Positions 1-6,062 are shown, numbered from the stretch's first letter. The stretch is 8,942 nucleotides of DNA from an uncultured Chlorobiota bacterium (GCA_947311265.1 CAMZKQ010000115.1:1-8942); one strand, 5' to 3'. Numbers and translations are program-made. The notes: generated by a model from the sequence alone, not told the origin.

Positions 1-30
1 GAAGCCGAAAGGAAAATGAAAAAAGAGTAA
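1..30 (+). CDS. Possible 3' end of an upstream gene
   Basis: The first ten codons in frame 1 read EAERKMKKE and then stop (TAA, 28-30). They would be the charged C-terminus of a gene lying mostly left of the window. Frame 3 is also open, as far as a TAA at 37-39, so the choice of frame is not secure. Nothing about function can be read from so short a tail. The promoter that follows at 65-95 suggests that, if real, this gene belongs to a different transcription unit from the next one. Confidence 0.25.
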   Translation, partial: EAERKMKKE

Positions 31-64
31 ACAAATGCTAACAAAAAATATACGTAATTGCGGT

Positions 65-95
65 TTTGTTGCTAAATCAAAGGTTTGTATCTTTG
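65..95 (+). promoter_or_regulatory. Bacteroidota-type promoter of the ThiF/MoeB-like gene
   Basis: A TTTG (65-68), a 19-base spacer and TATCTTTG (88-95) exactly match the TTTG / TAnnTTTG promoter pattern known for the primary sigma factor of Bacteroidota. Transcription would start near 102, giving a leader of about 100 bases before the ATG at 206. This is the best-formed promoter in the window. Confidence 0.7.
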
Positions 96-104
96 AAAAA
101 AATT

Positions 105-131
105 AAGTACTAAATTGAAAAGTAAGTACTT
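105..131 (+). repeat. Inverted repeat AAGTACT / AGTACTT just after the predicted start point
   Basis: AAGTACT (105-111) and AGTACTT (125-131) are perfect inverted complements separated by 13 bases. The octamer TAAGTACT also occurs as a direct repeat (104-111 and 123-130). The repeat sits a few bases past the predicted transcription start of the ThiF/MoeB-like gene, where it could be an operator or a 5' mRNA hairpin. The palindrome AAGTACTT recurs at 966-973 next to the following promoter candidate. Confidence 0.4.
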
Positions 132-205
132 TAAAATCCGCAACTACGTTTATACCAACCGTTAAAAATAAATACCTACAAATCCATTATTTTAATAACA
201 ACTAA

Positions 206-925
206 ATGATGCAAAAATTAACAGCACACGAAAGCGAACGGTATAAAAAACATATCCAGTTGCCCGAAATTGGGGTTGCTGGGCAGGAGCAATTAAAATC
301 GGCACGGGTGTTGGCCGTAGGTGCTGGTGGTTTAGGAGCACCACTTTTACAATATTTGGTAGCGGCAGGGGTGGGTACTGTGGGCATTGCCGACCAAGAT
401 ACCGTAGAGTTGAGTAATTTGCATCGGCAGTTACTCTACAGCGACAGTTCGGTTGGGCAACCGAAAACAAAGATAGCTAAGGAGCGGTTGGAGGCACAAA
501 ATAAAAATGTAAAAATTATTTTGCACGAAAAATTTATCACCAAAGCAACCGCCCAAAGCACCTTATCTCAATACGATATTATTGCCGATTGTACCGATAA
601 TATTACAACTAGGTATTTACTTAGCGACGTTTGTAAAAAGCTAGGCAAGCCACTTGTTTATGGTTCGGTATATAAATATGAAGGACAGATTTCGGTATTT
701 AGCTATAAAAATGGACCGGCTTACCGAGATGTTTTTCCTGAAAACGATGAGCGAGCAACATTTGAACCTGCACAGGTGGGTCTTTTGGGTATTCTGCCCG
801 CAGTTATTGGTTCGCTACAGGCTATGGAGGTAATTAAAATTATTTGCAATTTGGGCAATGTCCTTTCTGGCAAAATATTCTATATGAATACCTTAACTTT
901 ACAAAGTTATATTATGAAATTTTAA
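206..925 (+). CDS. ThiF/MoeB/HesA-family adenylyltransferase lacking the conserved cysteines
   Basis: This 239-residue protein has the E1-like fold that adenylates the C-terminal glycine of a ubiquitin-like sulfur carrier (ThiS, MoaD or a relative) in thiamine, molybdopterin or other sulfur-transfer pathways. Visible ATP-site features are Arg12 in RYKKH, the nucleotide loop GAGGLG (39-44), Asp63, the LSNLHRQ motif with Arg74, Lys87, and CTDN with the metal-binding Asp131. MoeB normally carries CxxC zinc ligands after GP; here that stretch is GPAYRD (170-175). The second CxxC is missing because the protein ends at residue 239, just after that strand. The usual SC/TC-x-EAGV cysteine is Phe186 (ATFEPAQVG). 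Other Bacteroidota ThiF homologues, from memory, also lack zinc ligands but keep this cysteine. The start has two adjacent ATGs (206, 209) and no Shine-Dalgarno. No sulfur-carrier gene is visible nearby, so the partner and pathway are unknown. Confidence 0.88.
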   Translation: MMQKLTAHESERYKKHIQLPEIGVAGQEQLKSARVLAVGAGGLGAPLLQYLVAAGVGTVGIADQDTVELSNLHRQLLYSDSSVGQPKTKIAKERLEAQNKNVKIILHEKFITKATAQSTLSQYDIIADCTDNITTRYLLSDVCKKLGKPLVYGSVYKYEGQISVFSYKNGPAYRDVFPENDERATFEPAQVGLLGILPAVIGSLQAMEVIKIICNLGNVLSGKIFYMNTLTLQSYIMKF

Positions 926-942
926 ACCCAACAAGTGGGCTT
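924..942 (+). terminator. Weak stem-loop after the ThiF/MoeB-like gene
   Basis: CCCA (927-930) pairs with TGGG (936-939) around the loop ACAAG, and two further A-T pairs lie beyond a mismatch. It begins at the stop codon. No T-run follows, so it would be a weak terminator at best. Confidence 0.2.
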
Positions 943-955
943 AATATAAGGTCTG

Positions 956-963
956 TAAATTTG
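956..963 (+). promoter_or_regulatory. Candidate -7 element for the GAF sensor gene
   Basis: TAAATTTG fits TAnnTTTG exactly, but no TTG lies at the expected distance upstream. The palindrome AAGTACTT (966-973) follows directly, in the same relation seen near the ThiF/MoeB-like promoter. The leader to the ATG at 1111 would be about 140 bases. A poorer alternative, TACTTTTA, lies at 1032-1039. Confidence 0.35.
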
Positions 964-1110
964 TGAAGTACTTATTTTGTCTGTTTTTAATTTAATTTTC
1001 AAATCAGATTTACATATTGCCACTTTTTTTGTACTTTTACGGTGATTTTTTTCAAATGCTAGCCAATTCAATGCTGCAAATAATCTAAAATAGCCTTGTG
1101 CTTGTAACAG

Positions 1111-2922
1111 ATGAAAATAAAAAAACTTTATTCAATACAATCTAAACTGGCTTACATTATAGGCATTACCATGTTTTTTATGCTTTCGCTTTTTTGGGGG
1201 GGGTATTACTACAGCACTAAAGTAATTGCTGAAAATACAATTGTTTCTGAATTAAATGAATTAAACAACGCTGCTCTTCAGCTAGAAAAGGCACTCCAAA
1301 CCTTTGCTCAGGCGAAACATCGCCCAGAATTTTACGAAACTGGGGAGGATAAGTACAGCAAAGAAGTCAATACAATTTTACAAACCATTAACGAAAAAAC
1401 ATCTAAATTTACGCTAAAAAACAACCCTAAAAATGAAGAAATAAGGGCACTATTTGTACTTGTAAAGCAACAAATTGAACAGTATAAAAAGACCTTTAAT
1501 ATTTTAAATGCTAATATCGTAAAAGTAGGAAATTCAGAATACGGGGCGTTTGCAGATATGAAATTCTCCTCCGAGAATGTCCGTAACAAGGTGCATGAAT
1601 ACGGTAATAACTCCGCAAAAATGATGTATGTTAGCATTCAAGAGCAGGAAAAAGTATTTTATACCGACTACACCAAGAAGTCGCAAGAAGAATTATCTAG
1701 GCTCTGCATATCCTTAATTAATTACATTCGCTTTTTAGCAGGCTCGGACAAGTACGAGCTGTACGGCAACCGGCAAATTGCCGATGCTACGGCTAAGTAC
1801 ATGCGTGATTTTGAGACATATACACGAGTTTTAATAAAAAATGGCTTGCAGCGAAAAAATGGTACTTATGGGCAACTAATAAGTTATGGTACTGAGTTAA
1901 AGACAAGCATTAGGAGCATTACTGAAAAAGTACAGAACAAAACGCAACAAGACAGCCAACGCAATACATCTTATTTACTCATTTTTAGTATCTGTTTTAT
2001 CCTTATTGTGCTGCTTGCCCAACTCTTTATTTCTAAAAATATTATTGGTCGCTTATCACTTCTAAAAAAGAAAGCTACTCAGGCAAAGTTAAGCGATAAG
2101 GAGGCTAAACAGATTATAAAAGGCAAGGACGAAGTCAGCCAAATTGCAATTCATATTGACCGTATATTTGATTCAATTTCGGTACACAAAAACTTTATTG
2201 CGGCCTTAGCAAAAGAGGATTATACGCAACCACTTTTACCGCCATTTTCAGACGAAGAAATAGGGCAAGCATTGCTCGATCTAAAAAACAGGCTAGTTTT
2301 TAGTAAAAATAAGCAAACAGAGGAGGCTATTAATAAGGAGAAACAAGATTGGCACGTTAATGGGCTAGCCAAATTTAGTGATATTCTTAGGAAATACTCC
2401 ACAGATATTAATGAGTTATCGTTCCAGTTAATCTCCGAACTTACCGCCTTTTTAGCGGCAAGTATTGGTGGTTTCTATATTACCGATTTTCAAGATAAGC
2501 AAGTAATCCTTCGGCTTCAATCCTCGTATGCTTTCGACAAGAAGAAGTTATTAATCAACACAATACAACTAGGAGAAGGCATTATTGGAACTTGTGCCAC
2601 CGAACAGACAACTTTTTATTATGATAAAATTCCTGAAAACTATGTTAAAATCCATTCTGGTTTTGGTAGCACCAACCCTAAATCGCTTCTGATTGTACCC
2701 GTTGCAACAGGCGGTAAAGTGTATGGGGTTATAGAGCTTGCTTCTCTAAATAAATTTAGTAAAGAGGCGATTGTATTTACCGAAAAATTATGCGAAGATA
2801 TTGCCTCTACACTTTCTTATATGAGCTCTAACATTGAAAATGAAAAGAGATTGACCAAGATGAGCCTAGAAATAGAGGCACTAAAAAAACAGCTAGACGA
2901 ACATTCTATAATTGCTCAATAA
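1111..2922 (+). CDS. Membrane-anchored sensor with helical extracytoplasmic domain, HAMP-like linker and GAF domain
   Basis: This 603-residue inner-membrane sensor has a hydrophobic segment at 13-34, a predicted periplasmic helical region (about 35-285), a second segment (287-308), a HAMP-like helix pair (about 309-365) and a GAF domain (about 432-575). It ends in a short coiled coil (573-597). The periplasmic part contains two stretches of the LEKALQTF...KY and QEKVFYTDY...K kind, recalling the two modules of HBM-type sensor bundles; this is an inference. The junction WHVNGLAKFSDILRK and the GAF motifs GEGIIGTC and YGVIELAS match a family common in Bacteroidota, in which the GAF domain is often followed by a longer coiled coil, PAS domain or histidine kinase. 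Here no output domain follows, so it must signal through a partner or act as a scaffold. A G8 run (1196-1203) encodes part of TrpGlyGly at residues 29-31. The 3' end overlaps the convergent gene by 17 bp. Confidence 0.85.
   Translation: MKIKKLYSIQSKLAYIIGITMFFMLSLFWGGYYYSTKVIAENTIVSELNELNNAALQLEKALQTFAQAKHRPEFYETGEDKYSKEVNTILQTINEKTSKFTLKNNPKNEEIRALFVLVKQQIEQYKKTFNILNANIVKVGNSEYGAFADMKFSSENVRNKVHEYGNNSAKMMYVSIQEQEKVFYTDYTKKSQEELSRLCISLINYIRFLAGSDKYELYGNRQIADATAKYMRDFETYTRVLIKNGLQRKNGTYGQLISYGTELKTSIRSITEKVQNKTQQDSQRNTSYLLIFSICFILIVLLAQLFISKNIIGRLSLLKKKATQAKLSDKEAKQIIKGKDEVSQIAIHIDRIFDSISVHKNFIAALAKEDYTQPLLPPFSDEEIGQALLDLKNRLVFSKNKQTEEAINKEKQDWHVNGLAKFSDILRKYSTDINELSFQLISELTAFLAASIGGFYITDFQDKQVILRLQSSYAFDKKKLLINTIQLGEGIIGTCATEQTTFYYDKIPENYVKIHSGFGSTNPKSLLIVPVATGGKVYGVIELASLNKFSKEAIVFTEKLCEDIASTLSYMSSNIENEKRLTKMSLEIEALKKQLDEHSIIAQ
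1196..1203 (+). repeat. G8 homopolymer inside the sensor gene
   Basis: Eight consecutive G follow five T within codons 29-31 of the GAF sensor, inside its first membrane segment. Slippage by one base would shift the frame almost at the start of the protein. This is the longest G run in the window. Confidence 0.9.
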
Positions 2923-3313
2923 TTTTATTGAAATATTTATCATTTTCAAGCTTAAAAACTGCAATTATATCTGCTTCCTCCCGTACTACTTTTAAAAATT
3001 CAGTAGATTTTAATTTTTCGGAAAAAATAAAAATAAAAAAATCAATTGTTTTATACTTACTGTGTAATGCTTTATTGCCTGCTTTACTGGCAATTAATTT
3101 AATATCAGCAACCTCCTGAGTGTCTTGCGAAAACACCTCAAATTCAAATTTCCTGTTGGCTTTGGAAACAATGAAACTTGTGCCTTGGGCAAGGTTTATT
3201 TTAAACCTTTGGTTAAGCAACCAAGATAAGCTATAGGCTTTAATATTTGCAGCAACCCCATAAATATCAGGTTCATTTTTAGCTTCTAACGGTATTACTA
3301 TTTTTTTAGCCAC
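2906..3313 (-). CDS. Diverged IPExxxVDY-like protein downstream of rnc
   Basis: This is a small soluble protein of 135 residues and unknown function. Its position directly behind rnc and its C-terminal pattern (a KTIDFFIFI strand, then a VFKLEN segment) match the family named IPExxxVDY, which from memory occupies this slot in Bacteroidota, often followed by pyruvate kinase. The name-giving motif is badly eroded: the IPE position reads HSK (84-86) and VDY reads IDF (90-92), so this is either a fast-evolving member or a look-alike. The start is GTG (3313-3311); there is no methionine codon elsewhere in the protein. It overlaps the end of rnc by 16 bp, which implies translational coupling. No pyruvate kinase gene follows; instead it meets the GAF sensor gene tail to tail. 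Confidence 0.6.
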   Translation of the reverse strand: MAKKIVIPLEAKNEPDIYGVAANIKAYSLSWLLNQRFKINLAQGTSFIVSKANRKFEFEVFSQDTQEVADIKLIASKAGNKALHSKYKTIDFFIFIFSEKLKSTEFLKVVREEADIIAVFKLENDKYFNKIIEQL

Positions 3314-4026
3314 TGTGTACCTTTGTGTTTACTTATTTCTTGCATTGCTATTTTTGCGGCCGATTGCTCCGCTTGTTTTTTCGAGAGCCCTCTGCCCTGG
3401 CCTACTGTATGCCCATTTATCCTTAGGCAAGAATAAAAATATTTTTTGTTATAATCCTCGTAATCAGTATAATATTCAGTCTCAATTTTATTTTTCTGTG
3501 CCCATTCAATTAATTTACTTTTAAAATTAGTATCATAAACAAAAAGTGCCGAAATATCTAGGTGTTTATTTATGATTTGCTTTAGAATAAATTGTTGGGT
3601 TATTTTGTAGCCTTTATCCAAATAAATTGCACCTATAAATGCTTCAAAAGCATCTTCTAAAATCCGCCCTTTTGCATTAGCTGTTACCCGAGAGTTGATA
3701 AGGCTATCCAGCTTTATTTTCCTTGCAATTTCTGCTAGTTTTTTTCCATTAACAATATTTGACCTTACTTTTGTAAGTGTACCTTCGTGAGATTTTGGGT
3801 ATTTTTTATACAAAAAATCGCTAATAATTGCATCAAGAATAGCATCGCCTAAGTACTCCAGCCTTTCGTTATTTCCTTCAATGCCCTTAACCGTATATGA
3901 AATTGATTTATGTGTAAGTGCTAATTCGTAAAGGTGCAAGTTGCTCGGCGAAAATTTAAGGATTTCTCCAAGGGACTTTTCTAGTTTAGACTTTTTTCTA
4001 AATATTTTTTTTACAAATTGTATCAC
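3298..4026 (-). CDS. rnc: Ribonuclease III
   Basis: This enzyme cleaves double-stranded RNA in rRNA maturation and mRNA turnover. In its 242 residues the endonuclease domain holds the signature NERLEYLGDAILD (from residue 53), with metal-binding Glu54, Glu57 and Asp61. The second catalytic block EDAFEAFIGAIYLD supplies Asp125 and Glu128. A double-stranded-RNA-binding domain covers about 167-235 (FKSKLIEWAQ at its start, SKKQAEQSAAKIA at its end). A basic extension of about 20 residues precedes the nuclease domain, as is usual in Bacteroidota. The start is GTG (4026-4024): no ATG occurs in frame before the signature, and an in-frame TAG lies about 30 bases upstream. It lies 147 bases behind fabF with no recognisable promoter in between, so it is probably transcribed from the fabF side. 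A stem-loop at 4091-4119 sits in its leader. Confidence 0.95.
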   Translation of the reverse strand: MIQFVKKIFRKKSKLEKSLGEILKFSPSNLHLYELALTHKSISYTVKGIEGNNERLEYLGDAILDAIISDFLYKKYPKSHEGTLTKVRSNIVNGKKLAEIARKIKLDSLINSRVTANAKGRILEDAFEAFIGAIYLDKGYKITQQFILKQIINKHLDISALFVYDTNFKSKLIEWAQKNKIETEYYTDYEDYNKKYFYSCLRINGHTVGQGRGLSKKQAEQSAAKIAMQEISKHKGTQWLKK

Positions 4027-4090
4027 ATTACTAATAGCTAAGGCGTTAGTTTTCTATAGTTGCACTTGTCTAGTACTGCCCATTAAAGGA

Positions 4091-4119
4091 TTTACAGAAT
4101 AAGCAAGTTACTCTGTAAA
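4091..4119 (-). promoter_or_regulatory. Stem-loop in the fabF-rnc spacer (rnc leader)
   Basis: TTTACAGA (4091-4098) and TCTGTAAA (4112-4119) form a perfect 8-bp stem. Three more pairs, TAA with TTA, form inside across one mismatch, leaving the loop GCAAG. It lies 65 bases before the rnc start codon on the minus-strand transcript and is not followed by a T-run in either direction, so it does not look like a terminator. A role as an RNase III processing site, as in the E. coli rnc leader, is inference. Confidence 0.5.
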
Positions 4120-4156
4120 CCCGTTATAGTAAGCCAATCGAAAATAATTAAGTCGT

Positions 4157-4173
4157 CCAGTTTTCACTACTGG
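4157..4173 (-). terminator. Short inverted repeat directly after fabF
   Basis: CCAGT (4157-4161) and ACTGG (4169-4173) pair around a 7-base loop immediately behind the fabF stop codon. The following minus-strand sequence is only moderately T-rich. If it acts at all it would be a partial terminator limiting read-through into rnc. Confidence 0.25.
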
Positions 4174-5424
4174 CTACTCACATTTTTTAAAAACCACTGA
4201 GGCATTGTGCCCCCCAAAGCCAAATGTATTGCTAAGAGCTGCATTTACAGTACGTTTTTTAGAAGTATTAAATGTAAAATCTAATTTACTATCAATGTTC
4301 GGGTCTAGCTCAAACTGATTTATGGTCGGCGGAACTTCGCCAGTTTTTATGGCCATAATTGCAGCAATTGCCTCAACTGCCCCTGTTGCCCCGAGTAAGT
4401 GTCCAGTCATTGATTTTGTTGAGCTGATACTTAACTTATAGGCATGCTCTCCAAAGACTTTTTTTACTGCAAGTGGCTCTGCAATATCGCCTAGCCCCGT
4501 TGAGGTACCGTGCAAATTAACATAATCAATTTCTTCGGGCTGCATACCTGCATCTTCTAATGCGTTTTGCATTACTTTTGAGGCCCCTCTACCTTCTGGG
4601 TGTGGTGCTGTAATATGGTGTGCATCAGCAGATAAGCCAGCACCAACAAATTCAGCGTATATTTTTGCTCCACGTTTTTTGGCGTGTTCGTACTCTTCAA
4701 CAATTAGTGCTCCTGCACCATCTCCCATAACAAAACCATCTCTTCCTGTATCAAATGGGCGAGATGCTGTTTTAGGGTCGTCGTTTCTTTCAGATAACGC
4801 CTTAAGGGCGTTAAATCCTGCAAGTCCAGCTTCTGTTATTGCGGCCTCAGAACCCCCTGAAAGGATAATATCTGCCTTGCCTGTTTGGATATACATTAAG
4901 GCATCAATCAGTGCATTTGTAGATGATGCACAAGCAGATACTGTGGTAAAGTTAGGGCCTCGCAAGTCGTATTTTATAGAGATATGTCCGCCTGCAATAT
5001 CGGCTATCATTTTAGGGATAAAAAACGGATTGAAACGGGGTACACAATCTTCTTTTTGATATTCTTTTACTTGCTGTGTAAAAGTATCTAATCCTCCAAT
5101 TCCGGAACCCCAAATGACCCCAAATCGGTCTTTATCCACTTTTTCCATATCAATGCCCGAGTCAAGCATAGCTTCATCGCTAGCAATTAGGGCAAACTGG
5201 GTAAAGCGATCCATTTTCCGTGCCTTTGGTTTTTTGAAGTACTTGAGGGGGTCATAATTTTTGACTTCGCAGGCAAATCTGGTTTTAAATTTTGTGGCAT
5301 CAAATAATGTAATAGGTGCAGCACCGCTAACTCCTTTTAACATATTTTCCCATGTCTCGGACAGGTTATGCCCTAGTGCATTTATTGTACCGAGTCCGGT
5401 AATTACTACTCTTCTTGGTTTCAT
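4174..5424 (-). CDS. fabF: Beta-ketoacyl-[acyl-carrier-protein] synthase II
   Basis: This condensing enzyme of type II fatty-acid synthesis adds malonyl-ACP units to acyl chains in the cytoplasm. Its 416 residues match the usual length. The Cys-His-His catalytic set is complete: Cys165 in VSACASS, His305 in NLHGTSTGLGD and His342 in KSMTGHLLGATG, with Lys337 beside it. The C-terminal GFGGHNAS loop is present. The loop after the first histidine reads TGLGD where TPLGD is more usual, a small change. The start is the ATG at 5424-5422, preceded by an A-rich stretch (T-rich on the given strand) and no Shine-Dalgarno. It follows acpP on the same strand, but a strong hairpin and at least one promoter candidate lie in the 222-base spacer, so the two are probably not a simple bicistronic unit. 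Confidence 0.97.
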   Translation of the reverse strand: MKPRRVVITGLGTINALGHNLSETWENMLKGVSGAAPITLFDATKFKTRFACEVKNYDPLKYFKKPKARKMDRFTQFALIASDEAMLDSGIDMEKVDKDRFGVIWGSGIGGLDTFTQQVKEYQKEDCVPRFNPFFIPKMIADIAGGHISIKYDLRGPNFTTVSACASSTNALIDALMYIQTGKADIILSGGSEAAITEAGLAGFNALKALSERNDDPKTASRPFDTGRDGFVMGDGAGALIVEEYEHAKKRGAKIYAEFVGAGLSADAHHITAPHPEGRGASKVMQNALEDAGMQPEEIDYVNLHGTSTGLGDIAEPLAVKKVFGEHAYKLSISSTKSMTGHLLGATGAVEAIAAIMAIKTGEVPPTINQFELDPNIDSKLDFTFNTSKKRTVNAALSNTFGFGGHNASVVFKKCE

Positions 5425-5458
5425 ATTTTTTTATTAGTAAACTACTATTCATACAAAA

Positions 5459-5482
5459 ACAGTTTTACAAAAATAAAACTGT
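5459..5482 (-). promoter_or_regulatory. Perfect 9-bp inverted repeat over the proximal fabF promoter
   Basis: The arms ACAGTTTTA (5459-5467) and TAAAACTGT (5474-5482) are perfect complements separated by CAAAAA. The repeat covers the proximal -7 element of fabF (5475-5468) and the predicted start point, ending 35 bases before the ATG. That position suits a repressor operator. As RNA it would be a hairpin at or near the 5' end of the message. Confidence 0.5.
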
Positions 5483-5499
5483 AATACACTCAATATCAA
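5468..5499 (-). promoter_or_regulatory. Proximal fabF promoter candidate
   Basis: Read on the minus strand: TTG (5499-5497), a 21-base spacer, then TATTTTTG (5475-5468), fitting TTG-N17-23-TAnnTTTG. Transcription would start near 5461 with a leader of about 37 bases. Confidence 0.5.
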
Positions 5500-5545
5500 T
5501 AATTAAATATACTCAAATCAATTTAATTGTTAGAAAAATCTATAA

Positions 5546-5553
5546 CAAAAGTA
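5546..5553 (-). promoter_or_regulatory. Distal fabF -7 element candidate
   Basis: TACTTTTG on the minus strand fits TAnnTTTG exactly but lacks a TTG at the right distance. It lies just beyond the acpP terminator, so it could give a second fabF transcript with a leader of about 115 bases. Confidence 0.3.
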
Positions 5554-5581
5554 ATCTAGTATAAATAGAAAAAGAAGAGAG

Positions 5582-5630
5582 CTTAGGAATTGTAGGCAAA
5601 TAAATTGCTTATTTACTTACAATTCCTTAG
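5582..5630 (-). terminator. Strong stem-loop terminator after acpP
   Basis: Arms of 22 bases (5582-5603 and 5609-5630) pair around the loop ATTGC with only two mismatches (5584/5628 and one at 5597/5615 or 5595/5617, depending on strand) and one wobble. It begins 16 bases behind the acpP stop. On the minus strand it is followed by a pyrimidine- and T-rich stretch (CTCTCTTCTTTTTCT), and on the plus strand by TTTTCTTTT. It should end or reduce acpP transcription before fabF. A long duplex like this could also be an RNase III substrate. Confidence 0.65.
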
Positions 5631-5646
5631 TTTTCTTTTAGTATCC

Positions 5647-5883
5647 TTACTTGGAATTTGATTCGATGTAAGAAACGGCATCGCCTACTGTTCCTATGCT
5701 TTCTGCCTCTGCATCTGGTATAGAGATGTTAAATTCCTTTTCAAATTCCATGATTAACTCAACTGTATCAAGAGAGTCTGCTCCCAAGTCGTTTGTAAAG
5801 CTAGCTTCTGGGCTTACTTCGTTCTCATCAACTCCTAGTTTATCAACGATAATTGCTTTTACTCTTGAAGAAATATCTGACAT
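5647..5883 (-). CDS. acpP: Acyl carrier protein
   Basis: This small acidic carrier holds growing acyl chains on a phosphopantetheine arm and is the substrate scaffold of FabF and the other fatty-acid synthesis enzymes. Its 78 residues are the normal length. The attachment motif GADSLDTVELIMEFE places the modified serine at Ser37, and the helix III region (IPDAEAESIGTVGDAV) is typical. The start is ATG (5883-5881) with no Shine-Dalgarno. It is divergent from the rhomboid gene and upstream of fabF. The strong hairpin behind it fits the need for much more ACP than FabF. Confidence 0.98.
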   Translation of the reverse strand: MSDISSRVKAIIVDKLGVDENEVSPEASFTNDLGADSLDTVELIMEFEKEFNISIPDAEAESIGTVGDAVSYIESNSK

Positions 5884-5945
5884 AATTTTAAATTTTAGTT
5901 AGTAAATAAAGATATTTAATTTTGTGCAAAGAAAAATAATTACTT

Positions 5946-5958
5946 AAAAAAAAAAAAA
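5946..5958. repeat. A13 tract in the acpP/rhomboid divergent spacer
   Basis: Thirteen consecutive A on the plus strand lie in the acpP leader, between the proposed acpP promoter and the acpP start. It may bend DNA or vary in length; its effect is unknown. Confidence 0.85.
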
Positions 5959-6028
5959 TAAACAGTCAAAAAGTTTACTTTTACATTAAAATATTTTGTA
6001 ATACTAGTTTCTTGGCACTTCAATATTA

Positions 6029-6062
6029 CAAAATTATTGCTTCATTTTTATTTTTTTAACAA
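6029..6062 (-). promoter_or_regulatory. Promoter candidate for acpP
   Basis: On the minus strand: TTG (6062-6060), a 23-base spacer and TAATTTTG (6036-6029), an exact TAnnTTTG. The start would fall near 6022, giving a leader of about 140 bases that includes the A13/T13 tract. A nearer imperfect element, TTTCTTTG (5934-5927), is an alternative. Confidence 0.4.

Noticed and set aside
192..470. Open frames of 92 and 61 codons antisense to the ThiF/MoeB-like gene
   Set aside because: They lie wholly opposite a gene with clear family motifs, and their composition (Pro/Cys-rich) is what a frame shadow gives.
2928..3524. Short plus-strand open frames opposite the IPExxxVDY-like gene and rnc
   Set aside because: rnc is certain on the other strand, and these frames have no recognisable protein features.
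4679..5059. 126-codon open frame antisense to fabF
   Set aside because: It is a shadow of fabF, low-complexity Ser/Ala/Pro, with no domain signature or promoter of its own.
5976..5983. TACTTTTA as a rhomboid promoter
   Set aside because: One mismatch to TAnnTTTG and only poly-A where the -33 element should be.
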